Shown: positions 38,329-50,882, counted from the stretch's first letter. The stretch is DNA of 64,000 nucleotides from Hyalomma asiaticum (GCA_013339685.2 CM023482.1:143285296-143349295), one strand, 5' to 3'. A program made the numbers and translations. The notes: generated by a model from the letters alone, not told the origin.

Positions 38329-39006
38329 GTGTTTGCCCCGCCTAATAAGCCCCGTAACTATAGTCCGACTGTTCTATTTGAAGGCAGAGAGATAGAGCAG
38401 GTCACCAGTCACAAGTTTCTAGGTGTATGGTTTAGTGAAGGCCTGACATGGAATACCCATGTGGACAAATTAACGAGAGAACTCAGTAAAACCGTCGGGT
38501 GTTTATATAAGCTATGCCCTGTTTTACTAAAATGGTTACAAGTAGAATTATACTATGCACATTTCTATTCTAAAATGACATACTGTATCTTGATATGGGG
38601 AACTACCACGCAAACAAATTATCAAAAATTACTAGTTCTCCAAAAAAGAGTTCTGCGAGCAATCGAGCAATACCATGGCATTATCAGGGACTTGAGAACT
38701 AGACCACTCTTTGAAAAATATACAGTGTTAAAGGTAACACAACTGTATTACTTCAAACTTTTACAATGGGTTAAACAAAACAGGCCTCAATATCTTCAGA
38801 ACACACCTGAAAATGCTAATTATCACATGCGCCAGTTACGCAGGAAAATTCCAGCATTGAGGACAAATTATGGGAAGCAACATATTGAATTCCAGATACC
38901 TACCATGCTAAATCGTTTACACGGTCTCGTAGATTTCAGTTCCATGCCTTCTAACACCATTATCAAATCCATCCTAATGCACCATGATATTGAGTATGCT
39001 TGCTAA
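38329..39006 (+). pseudogene. non-LTR retrotransposon reverse-transcriptase C-terminal fragment (5'-truncated)
   Basis: An uninterrupted frame of about 225 codons has no ATG at its start and directly follows a stop (TAG). The block HKFLGVWFSEGLTWNTHVDK is the conserved FLGV...LTW..H segment just after the catalytic palm of CR1/L2/Jockey-type reverse transcriptases. The following Cys/Leu-rich thumb (CLYKLCPVLL, YYAHFYSKMTYCILIWG, LLVLQKRVLRAI) fits the same family. The YxDD catalytic box and everything upstream are absent, so the copy was truncated at about 38327 on insertion. The open frame and intact tail suggest it is younger than the LINE at 2246. Confidence 0.88.
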
Positions 39007-39364
39007 AGTTTACTCGCTTGATTTATGACATATGGTTCATCAATTTTGCATTATGTGACAAAGTTATTTTCTAATGACTTATTTGTTATAATGTAACAAT
39101 GTGCTCCTGAAATAATTCAAGTTTCTTGTGATTTTCTTTTATGTTTATTTCACATTGCGTAAGAAGACTACGCTAATTTTTGTTGTGTTTTTGTGTAATA
39201 TTTGTGACTATATTTCTTTCGGATGCCCAGCGGCCTGCGTGCCAAACTGTATATAGGAGCAGAGGCCTCTTGTCAGGCTGTATAGCCTTTAGCCTCTGCT
39301 CCCGCTCCTGTAAGAATTTTCAGGAGAAATAAACTTCAATTCAATTCAATTCAATTCAGTTCAA
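39007..39364 (+). mobile_element. LINE 3' UTR with stem-loops and (TTCAA)n tail
   Basis: The 3' UTR holds GGAGCAGAGGC (39256-39266) and its complement GCCTCTGCTCC (39292-39302), with AGGCT/AGCCT pairing inside. It then has GAGAAATAAAC and about six TTCAA units (39335-39364). A structured 3' end followed by a short tandem repeat is how CR1/L2-like elements are recognised by their own reverse transcriptase. Confidence 0.75.
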
Positions 39365-39476
39365 CAGCACGAGCGGTCCCCCAGTCATCGGCTTCGTCAC
39401 TTTCCTGCGCACACTGTCACGTGAACGATGGCGCGCTTTCAGCGAGCAGGAACGCTTCGTAACAGTATGTTTGCAA

Positions 39477-39667
39477 GAGAGGCCGTATAGTGGAGGGCTC
39501 CGGAAATTTCGACCACCTGGGGTAGCTTTACGTGCACTTACATCGCACGGGCCTCAAGATCGCGCGGGCATCCATCGAAATGCAACCACCGCGGCGTGAG
39601 GGATTCGGTCCCGCGACCTTCGGATCAGCAGCCGAGTGCCGTAATCGCTAGACCACCGTGGCGGGGA
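39477..39667 (-). mobile_element. Ruka-like SINE, 3'-truncated
   Basis: Minus-strand copy with the tRNA head (right side, CCGTGGCGGGG; B box variant GGGACCGAATCCC) and body. The tail with TTTTGGGACGTTAAACC is missing and some body words are scrambled (GGGGTAGCTTTACG). Confidence 0.88.
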
Positions 39668-40947
39668 GGGCAGAAACCAGTATCCGGCGGATACGGAGTT
39701 GCTCTGCACGGAGCTCGAAGGAGAATTCCCTTCTGGCCGCGCCAATGGCATACCGGCGAATAAAAAGCAATGCAAGTTGCCCACGTTCCTCTTGCTTTAT
39801 GCACACGTAGCCAAACACCGGAGCCCCAACACATCCACAACGGCATGCCTCATAAAGAGATCGCTATATTAGCACGTAACAAAGTCCACCATATTGTTAC
39901 GAGCGTAATGTATGTTTTGGCCTAAGTTGAAGAACTTGGCTGGCGAGGAAGCTCCAGGAGCAGGAGTCGGCGAAGTGTCGCCGGTGTTGCGACCGCTCCG
40001 CAGGTCCATGGTGGTACAGGAATCGTCCACCTCCACAAATAATGGTACAAGTGGCTTAACTACACCGCTATTTACACACAACACCTAGCGCGCACGATGT
40101 TATGGCAAGATGGCGCCAGTACAACAGCAACGGCCCTGATGTCCTCTTTCTCTTTCTTCATGCAGCTGCGCTGAGACGGCTGGCTGGTGTCACTGTAATC
40201 AAACATTTCATTCTACTCAAATCGAAATTTCGATCATTCTCGCACTACGTGTTAACAAACGAACAAACAAATATAAATAACGCTTGGTTTGGACGCATAT
40301 TCCATCGACGACCCTACACTGCTCGAGTCTCTCATCAGGAGCGCACATTGTGGTGTCGAGCGGGAACAGCTCTGAAAGCTCCAGCCGAAAGTGGTATCCG
40401 GCTGGAGTGTGTACGCGCACATCACGCGGATACGGCACGCAGAGAATCCGCGCCAACGCATTCTTTGAAAAGCGTGCGTGCGGAGAAGGCGTGAAGAGGC
40501 GTAGTCGTGCATGCACAGCCCACTCGCATGCCCGTTCTTTTCTTCGTTAATTTGACCGTCACTCGAGGCTAATTGATTTCTCCCCAACCGCCGCTCCGAG
40601 ATTTCCACGTGCCACTCGTGGGTCTGTACACGACAGCCCTGCAGCTTGAGTGTTGTCGGCGAAGCGGATTAGGCTCTGCAGGAGAAAACTGCGAGTGATA
40701 TAATCTCAGTATTGCCGCAGAAGACCGCCGCAACTGCCAAGCTCACTATATATACGATGGCGACCGAGCTGTCTTCACCAGCTGTCGGACATAAGCGCGG
40801 CTACGATGCCCAGCCTTGGGTTTACGTTCAGGTCAAAAATACAGTGAGTATACGTCTATCACGGAGCGCCGCACTGCTGCACTCTTACCCGGAACATCAT
40901 CATTATATAGTTTAATGAAAGCGGTGATCAGATGTATAGCTGCTTCG
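39668..40947. other. no recognised gene; LTR-like words at 40025-40130
   Basis: See the entry at 38167-38327 for the related words. Confidence 0.35.
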
Positions 40948-41226
40948 ATACCGGCCGCGGCGGTCGCATTTGGATGGTGTGCACCGGGATCGCACAGTGC
41001 ACATAGACGGCGTTTAACAGACTGAGATCGCAGAGTACATGGGCCTTCGGCCCATGGATCTGCGCTCTCAGTCTACGTCTGCGATCTCGGAGGTATTGCA
41101 CAGTATACATGGGCCAGAGGGCCATGTATACTGTACAATGTCAGTACACCTTAAACAAGCCCAGAAGGTCAAAATTCTCAGACCCATTCCACTATGGTCT
41201 ACCTCCATCATATCATGGTTTTAGCG
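40948..41226 (+). mobile_element. strongly diverged SINE with internal palindromes
   Basis: CTTCGATACCGGCCGCGGCG, then GGTCGCATTTGGATGG, corresponds to the B box and body start. ACAATGTCAGTACACCTTAA, CAGAAGGTCAAAATTCTC and ATCATATCATGGTTTT correspond to the body and tail. The middle is replaced by about 100 bp with two hairpins, CATGGGCC-TTC-GGCCCATG near 41038-41055 and a 14-15 bp one at 41101-41133. Confidence 0.65.
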
Positions 41227-43229
41227 CCTACCAGCATATTATTATCAACTCAGCTGTATTTCTTTATACATGATGCACGAGGGACGTTGTATAGATCCTG
41301 TACAGTATATAACTCGTGTTCTGGCGAGAGAGCATCATAAGGTCGTCGAAGCTCGGTTATATGTAAGTGTCACATTGTGGCTAAGGCTACAGCTGCACAG
41401 GATGTCAAATGAGGACTGAACTCTTCGCTGGACGAACATGTGCGCTGCAGAGCAAGTGTCATTCGCCTTACAACGAATGCGGCGAGGACAGTCGTCGAGG
41501 TCTGATCTGTGGATCTAACGCGTTGCGTATGGTGCGTGCGTGAGTCATGGTGTACGTTTCAGCGCAATCGTAAGTGCTTGGAAAGGACCTTGCGCGGACT
41601 GCACTGTACTGCAGTGTTCACGTCGTGCACGCAGTCGGATTATAGAACACTCGGAAACATTCTAGAATGATACGATACATTCAGGCGTGGCTTGCAGCGA
41701 GCGATAACACGTGTGGCAATTTTAGTCAATAAAACCTGGCCACAGTAAAAAAGAAAGAAAAAAGGGGGGAGAACAACATGAGAGTCGCTTTAATATTCTG
41801 TTGCATTGCGCTGTCGATACGTGAAGTCCTTCCTGACACGGAAACAGTTAAATAGCCATTGAAATGACAGAGAAAGAGAGTTCGGGCACAATGACACTCC
41901 AGCTAGTCAGCAGCTTCCAAGTCCCTCCAACACTGACAAAGCCTCCCTCGGAAGCATGTGCCTTGTCTTAGCACTTCTGCTTTTTATTGCATACGTGCAA
42001 CTTCATTTGCCTGTTTCAATTTCACGGTTAAACGCGTGTCAAAAATGAATAATTCTAAATAATGAGAAAAGACTATTCTTTGGTCTCCTTTATGAGCTAC
42101 CTATACCTTACGAGTACAGCCTGCCTAAACTCAATCGACTCAATTGAACAGGTCGAATTCTATATACGCTCTACGCACATACGATTCTACGAGTAAATGC
42201 GCTTGGTTATTATAGTTCCTTCGGGCGATTTCACCGGCTGTTTCAATACATATACCTCCAGGTACGTCCTACACTGTGCGCAGTCACACGTTTGGTATAA
42301 TACAGTCTTGGCCCACGTTAAGAGCTAAGAGAAACACAAAGATCATATTAAATGGGCGCGCTCTTTTCAGCAAGTGTCGCTGTGTCTATATACGGTGGGT
42401 CTGGGTCAGACACTTTCACGGCTTGACCCAAAAAACAGCTTCCCGCTGGATTGCGTTGGCTGCGTATACGTCACTGGGTCGAGTGAAAGCGTGCCCGCCG
42501 TCACGTATGTGTGTGTGTGCTTCTCGCCCTTCCTTTCCCGCACGCGCCGTTGGGCAGACCGTCGCATGCTCACACACTGCTGCACTGCTGGTATGCAGCG
42601 GCGGAATCCGCACGTTAGTTTTTTCTCTTTCCGCCTGTACAGCACGAACAGCCTCGTTTCCAGCATTTCCTTTTCCTTTGTGCAATATTCATGTCGTAAC
42701 CGACCTGTCGCGCAGTGGTTCCTTCGTGCCTGTGGAGTCTCATTTCGAACATTTCGATACTTTCCAATTTCCTTTTTTTACACATGTATTTTACAATTTT
42801 ACAAAACAATATGTAATGTGACAGTCGTCATACACTTGCACCAGTTGCCGGCGAGGCAAGATATTGCGGGACTATAGGTCCGCCTGCAGCGTACATCCCT
42901 CCCTGAGTCGATCAGAGATGACTTAGAGGTAACCATTATAGCCGCTCGTTATGCTGTCATATCGAACTGGATGCAATGGCGATGAAGCAGACACGTATGA
43001 CTCATCTCGTCTAGAAGACGTACCAATGAATAGGCGGGAATACACGTACATGAAAACTTAATAACACGAGTGAAGGATCCTGACGTGATCGTGTTCTATA
43101 GGTTTGCGTGTGCGTGTGTTTGCGCCTATTGATTAGTAATAACCACGAACCAACTCACCCAGCAACAAGTTCGTAGAAAAAAAGAACAGCGAAAAAAAAA
43201 ATATTGTCTCAATACGAATAATATGAACC
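41227..43229. other. no recognised gene or repeat
   Basis: A 181-codon frame at 42276-42821 and its neighbours have no recognisable motif. Confidence 0.35.
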
Positions 43230-43302
43230 GCAATAACACGAACGTGCCGAGCTCGCGTTGCAATAACGACTGCAATAACACGAACGTGCCGAGCTCGCGT
43301 TG
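43230..43302. repeat. tandem duplication, 42-bp period
   Basis: GCAATAACACGAACGTGCCG plus GAGCTCGCGTTG occurs at 43230-43260 and again at 43272-43302. Confidence 0.85.
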
Positions 43303-44076
43303 GAACCCGTATAATGCAAACATTTGACCTGTCAGCTCACATAACCACTATGTAACCTATAACGCGCGCTCTCATGCGCACGAGGTCCGCACTTCATATG
43401 ATGTTCCTTCGTCTCCGTGCTGCAGCGCGGAATAGCGAGCCTGGACAATTAATCTGGTTAATACCTTTCATCTCTCGTTCTTCCTTTCTTTGCAGGGAGC
43501 TGCTTGCAGCTCCAATGCTCTGCATTTGTATCACACCCTAACGAATGCGGTGCGTCCTTAGAACGGATTACCGAAAGAACATGAGCGAAAAGGTTTACAA
43601 CAAGCTTTCGCGCGTTGGCTGCGCTTTGTCCTTTGTTTCAGTCTCAGTGCTTTGGCAGTCTCACTCCATTGGGAAACTGGATGACGCTTAAATGCGCTAT
43701 ACCGCAGCGAACACAGCCGACGGCATTAACAGCGAAGAACATTTTAGCAGTTTCGGTCTCGTGGGATACCCGTGTCTGTCAGAAACCAGCAGAGCGGGCC
43801 GACTGTTGACGATGCTGCTGAATAGAGGCGCGCGCGTCGTATTCCTATACTGGCAAGAACGGCGGGACGCCAGGAAAGTTCATTAGCCCCTTATTGCTGC
43901 GCGAAATCTCCCGCAAACTGCCAGCTGTACGCGCACTATCAGCTGCAGGTCATATATCTGCCAGGCGAGGACTTTGCTCCCTGCTCACTGCATGGAAGAC
44001 CGCTCCGAGTCGACTGCAAGCCACGTTTGCCGAGTTGGCGCTCTAATTAGTCAACCTCGCCCCCACCTCTTTCTTT
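43303..44076. other. no recognised feature
   Basis: Nothing specific. Confidence 0.35.
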
Positions 44077-44167
44077 TTTTTCTTCTTCTTCTTCTTCTTC
44101 TTCTTCTTCTTCTTCTTCTTCTTCTTCTTCTTCTTCTTCTTCTTCTTCTTCTTCTTCTTCTTCTTTT
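44077..44167. repeat. (TTC)n microsatellite
   Basis: About 28 TTC units give a pure polypurine/polypyrimidine tract (poly-Leu and poly-Arg frames are artefacts). Confidence 0.97.
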
Positions 44168-45512
44168 CCTGCATTTTACAGCTACACCGTATGCGCTGCG
44201 CACACTCGCGGAAGTTGCAAGCCTTCCTCCCATTTTATTTTTCACCTCCGCTCTCCTGGCTTCCGAGCACAACAAGCTGCGCGCTCCAATGAGCGAGGAA
44301 CCAGTGAACAAAGCAAATAACCGGCAATAAAAGCGGGAACACACGTCATCTTCTGCGGCTCCCGAGTTTCGTCATCGCTCTCCTTGTATGGAAGAGCGGC
44401 GCGGAGCTCGCGCGCTGTTTATTACGGAGCCCGCGTTTGCGCGCGCGCGGCGGGTATTTATTTCGTTTCAGAAAACCTGGCAGGCGTTTATATATATGGC
44501 GGCGGCATCACCATCCCATTTCGCGCCTCGGCCCACCTTGAGATGAAGTCTTTAAAAATATTCCCGCGCGTCGCGCGAACCGAACGCGCGTCCTTCATCT
44601 CCGACCTTCGCGGCTCTGTGCAACGTCGCGGATCGTTCCCCCATCCTTCAGCTGATGTGGCAGCAAACTTCCGGGTCGGTGCTTGTTTCTGTTGATTTAG
44701 TTCGCTGGGGCGGCATCTTAATCCATCCACCAGCGTCGCCGCCATCCAACTATGCCCGCTTTCGTTCTTCCTCTTTTCCGTCTTCCAACTTCTCTTGGAC
44801 CGCCCGCGCAGACTCGTATATACAAAGAATAAGGTATCCGATATCTCACTTGGGCATCCGCTCCGAGCGTCTTCCGCCTTGGGCGGACCGAAACCAACGC
44901 GTACTTGGGATTCGGAGTAAAGCGGTGCTGGTTTTGTGTATACGTGTGAAAAATGCTGGCGTCGTCTTCGCAGGTTATAACACACTCGCAGAAACTTTAG
45001 CGCTAAGCTTATACCGAGTGGCCTTGTACTTCCCGCATTTATCTTTTTTTTCTTTTATAGCTATAAGCGGCAACAGCTGCCCGAACGTTTGCGAGAGCCG
45101 GGCGTCCTTGATGAATCGCCTGCCCTGATTTCTTCGCTGCACGATCGTCTTAGCGACCGGAGGACGTTATGTATATTAAGGTTTCTATATATTCTGCGGA
45201 ATATACGTCTCAACCACGTAATCGCCTTATAAGGTCGCTTCGTAATACTGATTGCAAATGCAACAAACTGATTTTTTTTTTCTTTTACTGCGGTGACACG
45301 ATGGACGCGATATGTCCATGTGGTAGTAAACTGGCAGCCTCTTCACGTTTCTCATTACAAAGCGCGATTTTTCGTCGTAATGAGCGCTTTTATACGTTGG
45401 CACTTTGATACTGTATTACGGTGTGTCTTTTCGCGTCAACTCGCGATACTCGAAACTCACTTCGCTGCAGATGACGACTCAGCCGTGTATAGTGTAACCT
45501 TTCGTGAAACCT
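44168..45512. other. CpG-rich stretch (44330-45120), no gene recognised
   Basis: The GC-rich part could be a promoter or unmethylated island. Frames of up to 165 codons on both strands overlap and show no known motif. Confidence 0.3.
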
Positions 45513-45728
45513 GCTATGGTACTCGGCTGCTGATCCGAAGGTCGCGGGATCGAATCCCGGCCGCGGCGGCTGCATTTCCATGGAGGCGAAATGTTGAGGC
45601 CCGTGTGCTGTGCGATGTCAGTGCAGGTTAGGGAACCCCAGGTGGTCGAAATTTCCGGAGACCTCCACTACGGCGTCTGTCGTAATCAGAGCTGGTTTTG
45701 GGACGTTAAACCCCACAAATCAATCAAT
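45513..45728 (+). mobile_element. Ruka-like SINE, 5'-truncated
   Basis: It begins at GCTATGGTACTCGG, so the A box is lost. B box GGATCGAATCCC, body and tail are intact, and the copy ends in (AATC)n: AAATCAATCAATCA. Such 5' truncation is common for retroposed copies. Confidence 0.93.
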
Positions 45729-46448
45729 CATCACTCCCTCTGCACCCCTGTATTCCTCTCTCCTTTAATGCAGGGTAGCAAATCGGACTGTCCTTCTCTG
45801 TAACTCTCTCTCGGTGACATCATTTTGCAGCCCATGCTCAGCTGTTATCCGCAGTGTCGGCTGCTTGGTTTACATCTGCGCTGTTGATACCAAAGGAGGG
45901 CACGGGCGAGGCCTGTTACAAGCGCTGGCTGCTCTTCTGTTCGGCATTAGAATGATAACGTGACCCATATAGAAGTATGCATGCATGCACACAGCGATAC
46001 GGTTTTTCCCGGAACGCTCTCGAGTCTTGTATATAGAGAGGCCGGGTTAACACTTTATCTCGAAGAATAGATAGGGATAAATGAGCTCTCGTGTATCCGC
46101 AATCAAGTGTGCGAGACGTTGCGCAATATGAGATGGCCGCTAAAGAGCACCATTCAGTAAGTTCAGGTTAAGCTATACTGCTATGTGTTGTCCAACGACA
46201 GTGTATTAAGTCATTTGTCGGGAAATGGATTGGTGTGACGGCGCCTGCGGTACACCGGATGTTCCACATGCATCCGCCGCCTGAGTCCCAGCGCACACAT
46301 TTAAGTACCAAGAAAATGGACGGGAAATATAATGACGCCGGAAGAGGTAACTTCGATGTTGAGACCTCGTCGATGACCATGACGTGATGACAATACCGCT
46401 CGGCGCTGCCTTTATACTGTAACCGTATTGGAAACAAAATCATATCCA
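45729..46448. other. no recognised feature
   Basis: Nothing specific. Confidence 0.35.
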
Positions 46449-46712
46449 TCGTCTGTTGAACGGCCCCGCCACCGGTGGTCTAGTGGCTATGGTACTCGGC
46501 TGCTGATCCGAGGGCCGCGGGATCGAATCCCGACCGTGGCGGCTGCATTTCGATGGAGGCGAAATGTTGAGGCCCGTGTGCTGTGCGATGTCAGCGCACG
46601 TTAAAGAACCCCAGGTGGTCGAAATTTCCGGAGCCCTCCACTACGGCGTCTGTCGTAATCAAATCGTGGTTTTGGGACGTTAAACCCCAGAAATCAATCG
46701 TCGGCTGAATGG
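46449..46712 (+). mobile_element. Ruka-like SINE, full length, imperfect TSD
   Basis: The element spans about 46463-46697 with GGTGGTCTAGTGG (A box), GGATCGAATCCC (B box), full body, ATCGTGGTTTTGGGACGTTA and the tail AACCCCAGAAATCAA. The flanks TCGTCTGTTGAACGG (46449-46463) and TCGTCGGCTGAATGG (46698-46712) match at 12 of 15 positions, a plausible aged target duplication. Confidence 0.94.
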
Positions 46713-47486
46713 ACATGAGCAAGTAGCGGCGGCGCACTGCATTGTACAACCACCTCACAGCTGTGCCGTACGTCATGAGCAGAATAACACGCATACCGCG
46801 ACCCTATAACGAAACGTTGCAAAATTGCTTCTAATCTTGCATTGCTTTTCTCGGTCAAACACTGTCGGTATTTATTCGCTCAGGTCACACACACACACAG
46901 GAAAAAAAAAAGGAAAAAGAAAAAAGTTCTTGGAGTGTGGTCAGCAACTTCGTGTGACGCTTCTCGGGCCGGCTTTCGTCATCGAGAGTTATGACTCTGT
47001 TGTTGCTCTGCGAAGGCGGATGGGCGCGATGTCGACCTGACCTGAGCGGCTAGCACACGGCGCTAAAAAAAAAAAAAAAAAGAAAAAAAAGGAATACGGC
47101 GGTTTCTGAGCTTGCGGCCTGTCAACCTAACTGGACAATCTGTAGCTGGCTGTTCGCTGCCCCTGACGCTGTCTCTGACGTTGTTTACTACAGAGCGCTA
47201 ACCCCCTGTAGCGAGTGAACCGTGTATTTTGTAATGGGAAATCGCGCGGCGGGTTCGTCAAAACACGTTCGCTTCAATCACGCGCACGTACTCCACTCCA
47301 CGTGGTCCAGATGCATGTCTCCCTTTTTAATCTGCACCGGCTGCTTTGTATATGAATCTGCGTGCACTGTAGAAATGTATTCTCTTCTCTATTCTGTCTG
47401 ACATGCAACCGTCTTCGATGCTTTTCGCGGGATGGATTGACGCTTCCCAATATCATTCTGGCCTATAACCACATGAATACAAGCTA
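46713..47486. other. no recognised gene; A-run at 47066-47090
   Basis: Only an interrupted A-run is notable. Confidence 0.4.
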
Positions 47487-47528
47487 TGATCATCTTTGAG
47501 ATGGCGATGATCATCTTTGAGATGGTGA
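47487..47528. repeat. 21-bp tandem duplication
   Basis: Two copies of ATGATCATCTTTGAGATGG plus two bases, the second ending TG in place of CG. Confidence 0.85.
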
Positions 47529-50015
47529 CAAATATTTACCGTTGGCTATCGTGGCAGCGGCTTGGCGCGTCATAAGTCCCCCTCCTCTCCCCCACAGCCC
47601 TGTGTATGCACCGTGCGAGATCTTTCAACCTTTACGCAGACATTGTTGAACTGCGCGGTAGTCGCGCCGCTCCCGCTGAGTCGACCAAATGCGACGCATA
47701 TTGGCCCGTGTTAACAACGCCGACACTTTGTCGTCAATTGGCCTCATTGTTATGTTGTTGTAAGGCCTTGAGAGGCTCAAGCAGATTTGTAGAATGAGAG
47801 AGAACTAGACAAAGAAAAAGGCTGTGTCACAAAATGATTGTAAGTAGAAGATAAAGAACAATTTAATTAGCAGTAACACGTAGACAGAAATAGATGAAAT
47901 GATAAAGAGCAAGGGAGATTGGACAGCCAAAGTTCGCTAACCTAGAATGAGAGCACGTGCTGGTTGGGACAGCAATAGACATGTAGGTTAGAAGAAAGAG
48001 ATAGAGAGGGAAGAACAAAAGTGCTTGCACAGGTCAAAACAGCAAGGGTAGACGAAGGTGAAAATATGCATACGTGTTTGATGACCGCATGTTCGGAGTA
48101 TATCGTGTAAAGGCGTACGTTGATATATGTTTAAAGCAACGCGACGCTTCGTAAATGCGCTTCAGTGGTTGCCAAGTTTCACCGTTGACTTCCACACGGG
48201 ACATCGCCGGATGTCGGCTCATGCAGTATAGGCGTTAACATGCTTGCGTCGCTACCGAGAGCGCAGTCGCGGCACTCATTTGATTCACAGTCATTCACTG
48301 CCCTTACCAAAGGTTTATTTGTCATTTCCAAAAATCTATGCGTCTTCTCTAAAGTCTCAGAGCTACATCCGAAACTATCCGAGCAAAACTTGAAGGGCAC
48401 ATATCCTTCAGCGTCTTTTCCATAGATTGATACATTGATCATTATATTGGCGTGCGTACATAGGATACTTTGAGTTCGTGAAAGGCCCTATTTACATTAT
48501 ACTTTGACCTCTCACTAGAAGAATAAAGTATATACTCTCTCAGTCAGTTCTTGCGGACGACTTTCTGAATACAGCATTAAGACAGAGACAGAAAGGCAGC
48601 CGGATAAAGAAAAGAAGAAAGAAGAGCGCCCTCAATTTCCCACTTTCTTCTTTGACCCGCAATGCAGGGTCACTTGATTCCAAGCGTTAAACTGTCCGCG
48701 AATGTCCACCGCGTTTATCGATGGCAGCGCCCCTACCGGGGCCTCGTCCGTCTAACGAAGAACGGGGGGCGCCCGTATGAGGCTCTGCTCACGTGATCTT
48801 GCGCGGACCAAGTAATAATGTTAATAGAGAGAGCAACGCAGCCAGAAGTCAAGGCTGCTTCGCTCGAAGCAGCATGCGTGTGCCGTGATCGGGGACAGTG
48901 GACCACCGCTGCAACCAATGGCGGCGGAAACTCGTAAGAGGTTTAAAGAAGAACAAAAACAAAACAAAAATACGAGGGAAAGAACGGGAAGGGACTCAAG
49001 GCGAGCGGGACCCGAAAACTTGCTGCCGATCGAGGCGCCGACATCGCGATTAATGCGCCTATATCTATGCCCAACCCCGTGCACCGCGAATTTAAAACAG
49101 AAAGAAAAAAATAATAATATATCGCCTCCGGGGGGGCACCCTCCCTTCTGTAGGCTCCTGACTGGACGCACGGTCTCGGCATTGCTTGCTGAGCATTCCT
49201 CCTGCGAGGAGGCTAAGTTGACCCCGACTGACTCTCTATATGCCCGCTTATCAGTCCCCTATCTTTCTCATCTAATTTTTAGCGCGTTCTGTTTGTCTTT
49301 TAGTTTCATTTCGCGCCATTTTTCTTTTTTTCGTTCACGCCACCGTAAGATGGTGCGCCTGCCATTTGCAGCTTCGTCTAAATTCATGCCGACCGACTTC
49401 TCCCTCTCTTTCTCCCCTGTGCGACATAAATTACCTCGGTGTCCGTTCAATGTCTCCCATTTTTCTTCCTTAAGACAGCGCGAACGGATGGTACACCTCT
49501 GATTCGTCGGTCAGCGGCTGTAACGTACATTGCGAATGCAAACACAGTGCAGGAAATATGAAAATAATGATCGCAGCGTGAACAGGAACGCGATTGTCCA
49601 CAAGTATAGCGTAAACCACGAATAATACAATACGAGCAGCAACTCTGTGAGCTGTGGCTCAACTAGCGAAGCTCACCGAGCGCACGTCGACGAATCTCTG
49701 CGAAAATGTGTTGCGATTCGCTCGCCATCTGCTTTTAGTGTCGTTTCGACACCTTATAGCTCCGTTAAATCCTCCTCGTCTCCCATCACACAAACTAGAC
49801 TGAAACATCTGTTGGCCCGATTTCTTTCGTGGAACGTGGTTACGGGCCTGTGCCCGTCACGCAAGTCGGTGCCGGCGGTGGCATTTCATAACCGCAGCCG
49901 TCATCATTACGTGCCCCGCGGATCCTTCACCGGTCGAACTTGGCGCTCCCATGTCGCGCGCGTGTGCGGGTCACGGGCGACGGCATTTTAGGTAAGTGCG
50001 CCGAGTTTCGCGGAG
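47529..50015. other. no recognised gene
   Basis: The 205-codon + frame at 48885-49502 is the longest here. It starts with a non-ATG codon and shows no domain or motif I know, so I leave it out as a gene. Confidence 0.35.
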
Positions 50016-50042
50016 GTGAGTGAGTGAGTGAGTGAGTGAGTG

Positions 50043-50106
<64 letters not shown>
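50016..50106. repeat. (GAGT)n then (TTAG)n compound microsatellite
   Basis: About seven GAGT units turn into about sixteen TTAG units by a single substitution in the motif. Confidence 0.95.
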
Positions 50107-50107
<1 letters not shown>

Positions 50108-50821
50108 ACTGTATTGTTACACTGTGCTACATGTTATTCGTCCGGGGCGTCAGTCATATGAAGGACATTTAACTGAAATCGAGCAGACTCAAGCCAGCTC
50201 CTTCCTGAACAAATAGAGAAGGCCATAGGTACTACGCAGTGTCGGTTTGCAGTTCAGGCTGTTTATGGGACCAAGCCTCATTGTGCAGCAACTTTCCCCT
50301 GTGTCGAATAACGAACACAGCGGTGTGTTTTGATATTTGGAAAGTATAGGACAGCTGTGCGGTGGAAAAAATAAAGAATAATAAACGCCGTACGTTCGCC
50401 AAAGTGAACGCTGCTATTATAGTGTACCACAATGCTGAAAAGTGCGAGTGAAAAGCCTATTTCACAACAAAAAAGAACAGACCCGGTAGTTTTCGCCAAG
50501 GCTATACATAGCTTATCGAAAAAAAAAATAAAGAACAGAAAGAGATTTCCTGTTTGTCCTCTCTCCGTTGATACTTTTTTGCCCTGTATACGATTTAGAA
50601 AGTCGCAGCTAAGAGCACGCAACTGCAGCACTGCAGTAAATGAGAAGTTCATCCCATGTTATAGGTTTCTCAGTGAGCACGCTATCTTCACCGTGCAACG
50701 TGCAAGTAGTATATTGTAAGCGCATAGACTGACAGATGGGCGGATCAATTCAGGATCTTATATGTACTTAAACGTGTGACTCCAGCCATCTATTACAGAG
50801 GTCGCCACATCACAGATTGTA
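50107..50821. other. no recognised feature
   Basis: Nothing specific. Confidence 0.35.
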
Positions 50822-50882
50822 AGAAATCCTCAGTTTGACGGTGTTGACGGTGTCTAAGGACACCGTCAAACTGAGGATTTCT
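50822..50882. repeat. perfect 23-bp inverted repeat (hairpin)
   Basis: Arms at 50822-50844 and 50860-50882 read AGAAATCCTCAGTTTGACGG plus TGT and its exact complement, with a 15-bp loop. An alternative inner hairpin, TGACGGTGTC-TAAG-GACACCGTCA, uses a repeat of the arm tip. A further GACACCGTCAAA lies at about 50898-50909. Confidence 0.92.

Noticed and set aside
48885..49502. 205-codon + frame
   Set aside because: It has a non-ATG start, composition-driven residues and no recognisable family.
50044..50106. Telomere-like TTAG repeats (also 58035-58092)
   Set aside because: The unit is TTAG, not the TTAGG arthropod telomere unit. The first array grades from GAGT, so it is an ordinary microsatellite.
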